Assembly: GCA_050247075.1 (NCBI GenBank)
Contig: JBFWUW010000014.1
Span: forward strand, 41,279 to 105,278
Length of the DNA stretch: 64,000 bases
Source: JBFWUW01 sp050247075
GTDB taxonomy: Bacteria; Planctomycetota; Planctomycetia; Pirellulales; JBFWUW01
Direction: 5' to 3'
The notes beneath the pieces are model-generated. The model worked only from the letters and a program-made list of their open reading frames with translations, was not told where the DNA came from and ran no database searches. Positions 52,617 to 60,614 of this stretch are shown piece after piece (position 1 is the first letter of the stretch; each line of letters starts with the position of its first letter). A program made the translations under genes and the position numbers.

Positions 52617-53408
52617 ATGCCCCAGACCGATATTCCCGATTGGAGATTGCCCCCCGGCGTTGGCCGCAGCCTGTGGGAGTACGCGCAAACCGGCCACATT
52701 GCCGACGACTACGACGAGTACTTTTCGCACAACAGCCTGTTCACGTTTGACGAGGCCGTACTCCGCAAGCATTTCACCCGGCCCGGTACCATTGTCGATC
52801 TGGGGGCCGGCACGGGCCGGCTGCTGGTGCCGTTCGCCCGTGATGGTTTCGACGGGCTGGCGGTCGATCTGTCGCTGCCGATGTTGCGGGTGGTTCGGCA
52901 AAAAGCCGCCCGCGAGCAATTGCCGATCGACATGCTGCTGGCCAACATGGCCGAGTTGGATTGCTTGCGAGATGGCGTGGCGGACTACTGCATTAGCATG
53001 TTCAGCACGTTGGGAATGGTCCGCGGACGCGACAATCGCCGCCGCGTGCTGGCCCATGCCCGCCGCATCCTGAAACCGGGCGGGCTGTTGGTGGTCCACG
53101 TCCACAATCGCTGGTACAACCTGTTCGTGCCGGGCGGGGCGGCCTGGCTCGCCCGCAACGGCCTGGCCGCCCTGTTTCGCCGGGACATTGAGCCGGGCGA
53201 CAAGATCTACGACTATCGCGGCATTCCGGGCATGTACCTGCATCTCTTCACCCGCGGCGAACTGGCCCGCGAGCTGCGCAAAGCCGGCTTTCGCATTCGC
53301 GAGTTTCTGCCGCTCGACACGGAGCGCCGCCACGCCCTGCCGCATCCCTGGCTGTTAGGCCGCCTGCGCGCCAACGGTTGGATCGTCGTCTGCGAGAAGC
53401 CAACCTGA
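52617..53408 (+). CDS. Class I SAM-dependent methyltransferase
   Basis: A 263-residue protein with the SAM-binding motif VDLGAGTGRLLVPFA (about residues 60-74) and downstream acidic loop (GLAVDLSLPML). YCISMFSTLGMVRGRDNRR and KPGGLLVVHVHNRWYN are the standard motif II/III regions of class I methyltransferases. Substrate unknown. It is 17 bases after the small TM protein gene. Confidence 0.88.
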   Translation: MPQTDIPDWRLPPGVGRSLWEYAQTGHIADDYDEYFSHNSLFTFDEAVLRKHFTRPGTIVDLGAGTGRLLVPFARDGFDGLAVDLSLPMLRVVRQKAAREQLPIDMLLANMAELDCLRDGVADYCISMFSTLGMVRGRDNRRRVLAHARRILKPGGLLVVHVHNRWYNLFVPGGAAWLARNGLAALFRRDIEPGDKIYDYRGIPGMYLHLFTRGELARELRKAGFRIREFLPLDTERRHALPHPWLLGRLRANGWIVVCEKPT

Positions 53409-53848
53409 ACATCCGCCCCCTCTCCCCGCCGTGGGAAACGGGCCGGGGGTGAGGGACGGCACCGCAGGCGATAACTCGTACAGATTAACCCCTCTCAAGG
53501 AAAACTACCATTCGCCCATCCAGGCTGCATGGCGGGGGCCGTGCGGCTATGTAGCTAGTCCGCTCTAGGGTCGGACATCGATTGATCATGTTAGGCATCG
53601 CCTTGCAGCAGGGTGCCATAATGGCATCGCTCGGCGATCGGGAATGGTATGCCAAAGGACTGGGTATCGCTGGAATTGCCTGGCCAGTTTGTATCGCCGA
53701 AATCCGTGTGCGCCCGTCAGCACGGATGCCAAGATGAACTTTGATAAAATCGACTCTGCGCTTGCGGCAGATTAGACTGAGTGGGCTGGGCTTGATCGAA
53801 CAATTAGCACCGCGATTTACCTACACGTTGACAATAGCGACCACTGCG
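53409..53848. other. Spacer with family F repeat
   Basis: About 440 bases. It begins with a CCCCCTCTCCCC...GGGGGTGAGGG element (53412-53455), then a GTGCGGCTATGTAG segment near 53548 that resembles a family G end. No gene was recognised. Confidence 0.55.
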
Positions 53849-54106
53849 ATGAGAAGATCATATCGTTGCCGCCAGTGCAAAAAGGTCTATGGCGATCTTT
53901 ACGATGAGCAACTCGACCAGCCCTTACCGAAGTGTCCTCAGGGGCATGACACTGAGTTTGTCCCTACGATTTCGGATAGAGAGATCCGCGCATTCGTCAA
54001 GGATGCGAATCTCGCGCCCTCTGCATTGGAGTGCCAGAGAAGCGAAGCCGCTCCCGACCCCCTCACATATAGGCAAAGACTTGGGAAACGACGCACTGAC
54101 AGCTAA
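53849..54106 (+). CDS. Small zinc-ribbon-like protein (85 aa)
   Basis: An 85-residue protein from ATG 53849. CRQCKKVYGDLYDEQ and KCPQGHD give a C-x2-C...C-x2-H zinc-ribbon-like pattern. No known family. Nearby sequence is AT-richer than the rest of the window, so the gene may have come from elsewhere; the start could also be 36 codons upstream in the same frame. Confidence 0.5.
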   Translation: MRRSYRCRQCKKVYGDLYDEQLDQPLPKCPQGHDTEFVPTISDREIRAFVKDANLAPSALECQRSEAAPDPLTYRQRLGKRRTDS

Positions 54107-54280
54107 GGCCGAAAAGCATGTTTCGAAATCTGGCACCGGCTTCCACCGCCACGGCAGCTCTTAGCATTATCGCCGACCACCCGCTTGATTTTCAACCGCT
54201 GCCGGTTGAAACGCCTTGTGAGACCGGCCTGGAGCTGATCGCATAAGGATTTCAGGCGGCAGGGTCGCTCGGACCTTAAC

Positions 54281-54356
54281 GAAGTACTAAACAACAGTAA
54301 ATAAAATATATATTTTAATAGTTTACAACATGTATGTATCTGCTATAATCATAAGT
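54281..54356 (+). promoter_or_regulatory. AT-rich island with a near-consensus sigma-70 promoter
   Basis: About 75 bases that are mostly A/T in an otherwise GC-rich window. It holds a 16-bp palindrome TAAAATATATATTTTA (54302-54317) and TTTACA (54322-54327), a 16-bp spacer and extended -10 TGC-TATAAT (54341-54349). The A/T block upstream resembles an UP element. Predicted start is about 54356. Confidence 0.55.
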
Positions 54357-54360
54357 CTCC

Positions 54361-54408
54361 GGCTTCGCGCGCCGACGTGGCTTTTGCACGTCCATTGGGC
54401 GCGAAGCC
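54361..54408 (+). ncRNA. Two-tier stem-loop directly downstream of the AT-rich promoter
   Basis: A 10-bp perfect outer stem (GGCTTCGCGC 54361-54370 / GCGCGAAGCC 54399-54408) encloses a 6-bp inner stem (GACGTG 54374-54379 / CACGTC 54387-54392) with a 7-nt loop. It would be the 5' end of any transcript from the promoter. No known RNA family was recognised; it may be a leader or a small RNA. Confidence 0.35.
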
Positions 54409-54616
54409 CCTAAACCGCCCCAGCATCGTCGTCCGCCGCGTGCTCGAACAGCATGGCCGTGGCGGGCGGTCGATCGGGCGGGTCAATTATTACGGCTACC
54501 GTTGCCGGCTGCTCGGCCAACCTGGGAGCGACATCTTTCTCGCTCCCTCCGCCGACCGGTACGTGCCACGGGGAATGCCCAAATTCTTGAAACGCGGTTC
54601 TCACGCGGGGCGCTGA
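54377..54616 (+). CDS. Possible small basic protein (79 aa)
   Basis: An open frame from GTG 54377 to TGA. The product is basic and reads plausibly (SIVVRRVLEQHGRGGRSIG, NYYGYRCRLLG, DRYVPRGMPKF). The GTG lies inside the inner stem of the 54361-54408 hairpin, which could limit translation. No family recognised; a non-coding transcript is equally possible. Confidence 0.25.
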   Translation: MAFARPLGAKPLNRPSIVVRRVLEQHGRGGRSIGRVNYYGYRCRLLGQPGSDIFLAPSADRYVPRGMPKFLKRGSHAGR

Positions 54617-54654
54617 TGGTGCGCGCCGCCCGGATTCACGCTTTTTGCAGGCGA

Positions 54655-55123
54655 ACCTGTACCACACCCCCCCAAAACACGGCAATTATGGAGCAGGTAA
54701 GGCCGATTGCCCCCCCGTGAACGACATGGCTCCCGCCTTGCCGCTCGGGGTGATCCTGATTGTCCATTGCCTTTCGGCGCTCAATGCACGATCGAAAACC
54801 AATCGCACATCAAGCAGGCAAAGCAGGTGCTTTGCGGCGACGCTTACCTGTACCACAACCCCCCAAAACACGGCAATATTGGAACAGGTAACGTGGAACA
54901 GGAAGCGATCAACCTTACCGCCGCCAATTCCAAGGCGATGCCTTCACCCGTGACGTTCCAACCCCAACATCCGCCCCCCTCTCCCGGTACTCCGGGAGAG
55001 GGGATGGGGGTGAGGGCGGTAACGCCACTGACGATCCATGCCCAGCAACCCCGCGCAAGCAGCAGCATCCACTCCCACATCCAGCCGGCAAAGCAAGAGC
55101 TTCGCGGCTACGTTGCTGCAAGG
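54655..55123. repeat. Dense repeat cluster downstream of uvrA (families F, G and a 46-bp direct repeat)
   Basis: Two 46-bp direct copies (54655-54700 and 54846-54891) start ACCTGTACCACA, centre on CCCCCCAAAACACGGCAAT and end CAGGTAA, with partly inverted ends ACCTGT/ACAGGT. A family G-like unit lies at about 54809-54845, a family F element (CCCCCTCTCCCGG...GGGAGAGGGG) at 54971-55020, and another family G-like unit at 55079-55113 just before the uvrA stop. Confidence 0.8.
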
Positions 55124-57700
55124 CTACGCCTTGCTCAGCCAGTGGCCGGTGTGGTTGCCGGGCAGGGCGGCCAATTGTTCGGGGGTGCCAGCGGCGGTGA
55201 CTTGTCCGCCGCCCGCGCCTCCTTCGGGGCCCAGGTCGATCAGCCAATCGGCGGCCCGGATGACATTCAGGTGATGTTCGATAACGATGACCGTATTGCC
55301 CCGATCGACCAGCCGCTGCAACACATCCAGCAGGCGGGCGATATCGGCCAGATGCAGTCCGGTGGTCGGTTCGTCCAGAATGTACATGGTTTGGCCGGTG
55401 TCGGCGCGGCTAAGTTCGGCCGCCAGCCGAATGCGCTGCGACTCTCCGCCAGACAGCGTTGCCGCCGATTGCCCCAGCGTCAGGTAGTCCAGGCCAACTT
55501 CGGCCAGCGTCCGCAACATCCGCCGCAATACGGGAAAATTCTCGAAGAACTCCAGAGCCTCGTTGATCCGCATTTCGAGCACATCGGCAATCGACTTGTG
55601 GCGGTACAAAATCTCCAGCGTTTGCCGGTTGAAGCGTTTACCCTCGCACACCGGACAGGTGACATGCAAGTCGGGCAGAAAAAACATATCAATCGTCCGC
55701 TGGCCCAGTCCTTGGCAATCCTCGCAACGGCCGCCGGCCGCGTTGAAGCTGAACCGCCCGCTCTTGTAGCCTCGCAGTCGCGACTCGCGCGTGCGGGTGA
55801 AGACCTTGCGGATTTCGTCGAAGGCCCCCATGTACGTGGCCGGGTTGCTCCGCGAGTTTCGGCCCAGCGGCGATTGGTCCACCATCACCAGCTTGTCGAT
55901 TTGTTCAGCACCAAGCAGCCCGGTGTACGGCCCGGGCCGCTGCGACGACAAGCCCAATTGGCGGGCCAAGGCATGCGCCAACGTGTCGTTGACCAGCGAA
56001 CTCTTGCCAGAGCCGCTGACGCCGGTGACACACGTCAGCAGGCCCAGCGGAAAGCGGGCCTCGACGTTCTTCAGGTTATGCGTGGCCGCCCCTTGCAGCA
56101 CGATCTGCCGTTGTTCATTAAACGGCCGGCGCTGTTCACGCTTCGCCACCCGCAACTCACCACAGAGATACCTGCCGGTCAACGAGGCCGGATCGCGGCA
56201 CAATTCTTCTGGCGTGCCTTGCGCCACGATGTGGCCCCCATGCTGGCCGGCACCCGGTCCCATGTCGATCAGCCAGTCGGCTTGGCGCATCAGGGCTTCG
56301 TCGTGTTCGACCACCAGCACGCTATTGCCTTGCTGTTGCAGACTCTTCAGCGCGTCGATCAGGCGTTGGTTGTCGCGGGGGTGCAAGCCAATCGAAGGCT
56401 CGTCCAACACGTAGCAAATGCCAACCAGCCCCGAACCGATGCCGCTGGCCAGCCGGACGCGCTGCGCCTCGCCACCCGACAGCGAGTCGGATGGGCGGTC
56501 GAGCGACAGATATCCCACGCCGACCTGCTCCAAAAAGCCCAACCGCGAGACAATCTCGGCCACCGGCCGCTCGCCGATCGGCGCGGCGGCCTGGTCAAAC
56601 CTTATCCCCGCGAAGAACTCCCTGGCCTGGCTGATGGTGAGGGCCACGATCTCGTGGATCGCCAAGCCGGCCAACCGCACCGCGCGGGCCTCGGGCCGCA
56701 GCCGGGTACCGCCGCATTCCTGGCAGACGGTTGGCTCGCCCGCCGCATCATCTGGCGGTCCTGGTTCGCCCTCGGCCGGCCGCCGCAACCCCAGGCCGTT
56801 GCACGCCGGGCAAGCACCGTAGGGGCTGTTGAAGCTAAACGTCCGCGGCTCGAGTTCCTCGTAACTTATCTTGCAATCGGGGCAGGCATACAACGTGCTG
56901 AACAATCGGTCGCGCCAGGTATCGGGCGGATCGTCGACGGCCAGCAGCGCGGCCGACACCACCCCTTCGCCGTGGCGCAAGGCATGTTGGATCGACTCGG
57001 CCAGCCGGGTTTCGATACCGGGACGAACAATGATTCGATCGACGACCGCCTCGATGGTGTGTGCCTGTTGCCGCGCCAGGCTGGGTACGGCGTCCAGCTC
57101 GTGCACCGTGCCGTCGATCCGCGTGCGGTTGAAGCCCGCCTTGCGCATCGACTCGATCACTTCGGCATGTTCGCCCTTGCGCCCGCGAACCAGCGGGGCC
57201 AGCAGCATGATCTTGGTCCCCTCGGGCAAGGCCGACAGTTCCTCCACGACCTGCTCGGAAGATTGCTGCCGGATCGGCGCGCCGCATTGATAACACGAGG
57301 CTTCTCCCAGCCGCGCCAGCAGCACCCGCAGGTAGTCTTGGATCTCCGTGACCGTGGCCACGGTGCTGCGAGGGTTGGAGGGATCCGCCCGCTGCTGGAT
57401 GGCGATGGTGGGCCGCAAGCCTTCGATGAGATCGGCATCGGGCCGTTCCAACTGGTCCAGAAACTGGCGGGCGTACGCCGACAGGCTTTCAAAGTACTGC
57501 CGCTGCCCTTCGGCAAAAATGGTGTCGAAGGCCAGTGAACTCTTGCCCGATCCGCTCGGCCCGGTGATGACAACCAACTGGTCGTGCGGAATATCGAGGT
57601 CGATGTTCTTGAGATTGTGAACCCTGGCCCCGCGAATGCGCAGCGATTCGCCTTCCGTCAGAGCGGTGCCATCGAGCGGGCCGGCCTGGGAAGTTGCCAC
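55124..57700 (-). CDS. uvrA: Excinuclease ABC subunit A, lacking the insertion domain
   Basis: An 858-residue UvrA: two ABC ATPase units with Walker A motifs (GPSGSGKSS, GVSGSGKSS), signature motifs LSGGEAQRVRLA and LSGGESQRIRLA and Walker B YVLDEPSIGLH/YILDEPTTGLH. The UvrB-binding region (KIMLLAPLVRGRKGEH...) is present. However, after the first zinc module CPACNGLGLR the sequence goes within about 20 residues to CQECGGTRLRPEA, so the ~100-residue insertion domain of other UvrA proteins is absent. It recognises DNA lesions with UvrB. The TAG stop lies at a GTAGCC repeat end. The cytochrome gene upstream is 6 bases away. Confidence 0.92.
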   Translation of the reverse strand: MATSQAGPLDGTALTEGESLRIRGARVHNLKNIDLDIPHDQLVVITGPSGSGKSSLAFDTIFAEGQRQYFESLSAYARQFLDQLERPDADLIEGLRPTIAIQQRADPSNPRSTVATVTEIQDYLRVLLARLGEASCYQCGAPIRQQSSEQVVEELSALPEGTKIMLLAPLVRGRKGEHAEVIESMRKAGFNRTRIDGTVHELDAVPSLARQQAHTIEAVVDRIIVRPGIETRLAESIQHALRHGEGVVSAALLAVDDPPDTWRDRLFSTLYACPDCKISYEELEPRTFSFNSPYGACPACNGLGLRRPAEGEPGPPDDAAGEPTVCQECGGTRLRPEARAVRLAGLAIHEIVALTISQAREFFAGIRFDQAAAPIGERPVAEIVSRLGFLEQVGVGYLSLDRPSDSLSGGEAQRVRLASGIGSGLVGICYVLDEPSIGLHPRDNQRLIDALKSLQQQGNSVLVVEHDEALMRQADWLIDMGPGAGQHGGHIVAQGTPEELCRDPASLTGRYLCGELRVAKREQRRPFNEQRQIVLQGAATHNLKNVEARFPLGLLTCVTGVSGSGKSSLVNDTLAHALARQLGLSSQRPGPYTGLLGAEQIDKLVMVDQSPLGRNSRSNPATYMGAFDEIRKVFTRTRESRLRGYKSGRFSFNAAGGRCEDCQGLGQRTIDMFFLPDLHVTCPVCEGKRFNRQTLEILYRHKSIADVLEMRINEALEFFENFPVLRRMLRTLAEVGLDYLTLGQSAATLSGGESQRIRLAAELSRADTGQTMYILDEPTTGLHLADIARLLDVLQRLVDRGNTVIVIEHHLNVIRAADWLIDLGPEGGAGGGQVTAAGTPEQLAALPGNHTGHWLSKA

Positions 57701-57706
57701 GGCTGT

Positions 57707-60364
57707 TTAGTCCACGTACAAGAACTCATTGGCACTCAACAATGCCTGGCAGAACAGGGTCAAGGCTTGAACTTCGGGTTCGATGGGCACTGGGGCGTTG
57801 GTTCCGGCGGCAGGCTGGCTGGCCGCGGCGGCTCGGAACAAGTCTGTCTGCCGGCGCACAAACTCCACGGCCGACGCTTGCTGGACCTCGCCAGGCAATC
57901 GGCAAAAAGCCAGCCGCCAGGCCCGCGCCACTTGGGCCGCCGGATCGCTGCCCGACTCGGAGGCTACCCGCTGCGCCATGTGGGCGGCCTGAGCCAGGAC
58001 AAAATCATTGTTCATCAACATCAAGGCTTGCGGCGTCACGGTGGACGCGCTGCGCAAGGCGCAGTTGGGATCCATCGTCGGCTCGTCGAAGGTATCCAGC
58101 ACGGCCAGCGGCCGCGTCCGCCGCATCTGCACGTAGATGCTGCGGCGAAATTCCTCGCCATGCAACGGCAAGACGGGGCCGGGGCGGTTCTCTCCGTTGA
58201 GGTTCTCGATTCCGAGTACGAACTGGCCGTCTTCATCCTCGATCACCGGCACCGCCGGCCCGTACATTTTTTCGTTGAGCTTGCCGCTGACGGCGATCAT
58301 GGCGTCGCGCACCGCTTCGGCTTCCAGCCGGCGGATAGCCATGCGGCCCAACAACAGGTTGTCGGGGTCGGCGGCTTCCAGGGCCGGAGTGCGGTAAGAG
58401 GCTTGCCGATAAACGGTCGAAGCCATCAGCAGGCGGTGAAAAGACTTGAGTTTCCACCCCCCCGCTACCAGCTCGCTGGCCAGCCAGTCGAGCAATTCCG
58501 GGTGTGTGGGCCGTTCTCCTTGCAGGCCAAAATCGGTCGGCGTACTCACCAGCCCGCGGCCAAAATGATGCAGCCAAACGCGATTTGCCAACACGCGGGC
58601 CAGCAACGGATGCTGGCCGCTGGTCAGCCGCCGGGCATAAGCCAACCGCCGGCCCGATGTCGGAATCGCCGGATCGTCGGGGGGCAAATCGGCATTTTCC
58701 TGGGGCGAAACAAGAACGCTCAATTCGCCAGGCGGCAGCGGCTGCTTGGGCTGCGTGTGGTTGCCCCTCGCGAACAAGAACGTTTGCGGCTGCGCGCCGG
58801 GCACTTCGGTCAGCGCTCGCACGAATTCCTCGACCGGTTTAGTACCGCGCAACGCGGCGGCCTGCTCGGACAGTTCCTTGAGTTCCTTGGCGGCCGCGGG
58901 GTCGTAGAGGTAAAGCGATCCGGCATCGACCAGCACGCTGGGGTGCTCGCGCAACAGTCTTGCCTGCTCGGGCGTCCGTTTGTCTTGGGGAGTATCGCGC
59001 GCGGCGCGGACCGGCTCGCGCAGCTCCTCGGACAGTTTGGCGATTTCTTGCTCGAAGACGCGGGCGATATGGGCGGCTTGCTTTTCGTTTCGCAACGCAT
59101 CGACCTTGGCCGCCTCGGCCTCGACCGCCGCCGCCTGTTCGCGGTTGGCATCGGTATACAACGACACCAGCCGCGCGGCGGGGGAACGCCAATGGCTGAC
59201 ATCGTAGGCCGGCTCGAAGATGGCCCGCAGGCGGTAGTAGTCGGTCTGCGGAATGGGGTCGTACTTGTGGCTATGGCACTGCGCGCAGCCGACCGAAAGG
59301 CCCAACAACGACGTGCTGACAATCTTGATCGTCTCGGCCATCACCTGGTTGCGGGCCAACTCCTGGTCGGGCCCGCCGTTGGTTCCGTCTGGTCCCATTC
59401 GCAAGAAACCGGTCGCCACCAGTTTGTCGAGATCGGCCTCCTCCAGATTGAAATAAGGGGGCGCGACCATTTCATCGCCCGCCAGTTGCTCTTGGATGAA
59501 CTGGTCGAGCGGCTTGTCGGCGTTGAACGAACGAATCACATAGTCGCGGTACTTGTACGAGTATTTGCGGACGATGTCGTCGGGCGTGTAGCCGTCGGAG
59601 TCGGCGTAGCCCGCCACGTCCAGCCAGTGGCGTCCCCAGCGCTCTCCATAGCGGGGGGATTCGAGCAGCCGGTCGAGCAAGCGCTCGTAGGCATCGGGGG
59701 AGGTGTCGGCCAAAAACTGGTCGGTCTCCTGTGGAGTCGGCGGCAAGCCCCACAAATCGAACGTCGCGCGGCGAATCAGCGTGACTCGTTCGGCTTCGGG
59801 CGACAGGGCCAATCCCTGCTGCTCCAGCTTCGACTGCACGAAGGCATCAACGGGCGTCCGCACGCTTTCCGCCATCCGCACGCCCGGCACGGCGGGCCGG
59901 GTGACGGGCTGAAACGACCAGAAGGCCCGCTCCTCCGGAGTCAGATCGGCCCCGCTGGGGACCGTGTCGGGTTCGGGCCGGGCGGTGGGGGCGCCGCCAG
60001 CCAACCACTGTTCGATCTTACTCTTCTCTTCCGCGGAGAGCTTTTTTTCGCCCGGCGGCATTTCATCTTGTGAGATGCGCTGCCACAGCAAACTGTTGGC
60101 GGCGGTGTCGGCAATCGCGGGTCCAGAGTCGCCCCCCTGGGCCATCAGTCGCCGCAGACGCAGATCAAGATTGGCCTTGGGTTCGGTCCCGTCGTCGCCG
60201 TGGCAATGAAAACAATGCACCTTGAGAATAGGGCGAATGTCGGACTCGAACGTAAATCCGCCGTCACCAAGGGCCGGTAGACAGAACAAACCCCAAGCCA
60301 ACAGACAGCCCGCGGATGCATCCAGCAGCCGACGCGCAACAGGTCTCCCAAACATCACCAGCAT
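57707..60364 (-). CDS. PSCyt1-DUF1549-DUF1553 protein (planctomycete cytochrome)
   Basis: An 885-residue protein. After the signal peptide (LLAWGLFCLPALGDG) comes the PSCyt1 heme motif HCFHCHGDDG, DUF1549 (VQSKLEQQGLALSPEAERVT, SVGCAQCHSHKYDP) and DUF1553 (PLLARVLANRVWLHHFGRGL). It has no DUF1501 partner here, unlike the paralogue at 40.5 kb; uvrA starts 6 bases downstream of it, so the two may share a transcript although their functions differ. Confidence 0.92.
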   Translation of the reverse strand: MLVMFGRPVARRLLDASAGCLLAWGLFCLPALGDGGFTFESDIRPILKVHCFHCHGDDGTEPKANLDLRLRRLMAQGGDSGPAIADTAANSLLWQRISQDEMPPGEKKLSAEEKSKIEQWLAGGAPTARPEPDTVPSGADLTPEERAFWSFQPVTRPAVPGVRMAESVRTPVDAFVQSKLEQQGLALSPEAERVTLIRRATFDLWGLPPTPQETDQFLADTSPDAYERLLDRLLESPRYGERWGRHWLDVAGYADSDGYTPDDIVRKYSYKYRDYVIRSFNADKPLDQFIQEQLAGDEMVAPPYFNLEEADLDKLVATGFLRMGPDGTNGGPDQELARNQVMAETIKIVSTSLLGLSVGCAQCHSHKYDPIPQTDYYRLRAIFEPAYDVSHWRSPAARLVSLYTDANREQAAAVEAEAAKVDALRNEKQAAHIARVFEQEIAKLSEELREPVRAARDTPQDKRTPEQARLLREHPSVLVDAGSLYLYDPAAAKELKELSEQAAALRGTKPVEEFVRALTEVPGAQPQTFLFARGNHTQPKQPLPPGELSVLVSPQENADLPPDDPAIPTSGRRLAYARRLTSGQHPLLARVLANRVWLHHFGRGLVSTPTDFGLQGERPTHPELLDWLASELVAGGWKLKSFHRLLMASTVYRQASYRTPALEAADPDNLLLGRMAIRRLEAEAVRDAMIAVSGKLNEKMYGPAVPVIEDEDGQFVLGIENLNGENRPGPVLPLHGEEFRRSIYVQMRRTRPLAVLDTFDEPTMDPNCALRSASTVTPQALMLMNNDFVLAQAAHMAQRVASESGSDPAAQVARAWRLAFCRLPGEVQQASAVEFVRRQTDLFRAAAASQPAAGTNAPVPIEPEVQALTLFCQALLSANEFLYVD

Positions 60365-60494
60365 GGCGGGTCTCGCGGTGGGATATCAGCCAGCGGTTTG
60401 ACAGCCGCCAGCCGGAGGGATGCTTCCAGCCAGTCTCCACCATTTTCACGCCAATGCCGCCCGCACGCAATAGATGGTAGCGGAAGCCTTAGTC

Positions 60495-60566
60495 TGTAGG
60501 AGGCGATTCCATCGCCGATTGGAGCGGCGCACAACATAGCAATCGGCGATGGAATCGCCTCCTACA
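60495..60566. repeat. Family A element, inverted pair (GATTCCATC type)
   Basis: Perfect 25-nt arms at 60495-60519 and 60542-60566, same stem variant as the 3636 copy, with a 22-nt loop of unrelated sequence. It lies between the cytochrome gene start and the oxidoreductase stop. Confidence 0.9.
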
Positions 60567-60614
60567 ATTTCAAGCTGATGGCTGACAGCTTCTCCGCTGA
60601 CGGCTTTCTCGCTT

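Noticed and set aside
54707..57538. Plus-strand open frame of 943 codons opposite uvrA
   Set aside because: It is the antisense shadow of uvrA, caused by high GC at the third codon position; the uvrA reading has all family motifs.
57584..60073. Plus-strand open frame of 829 codons opposite the cytochrome/DUF1549 gene
   Set aside because: Antisense shadow; no family motif, whereas the minus-strand reading is complete.
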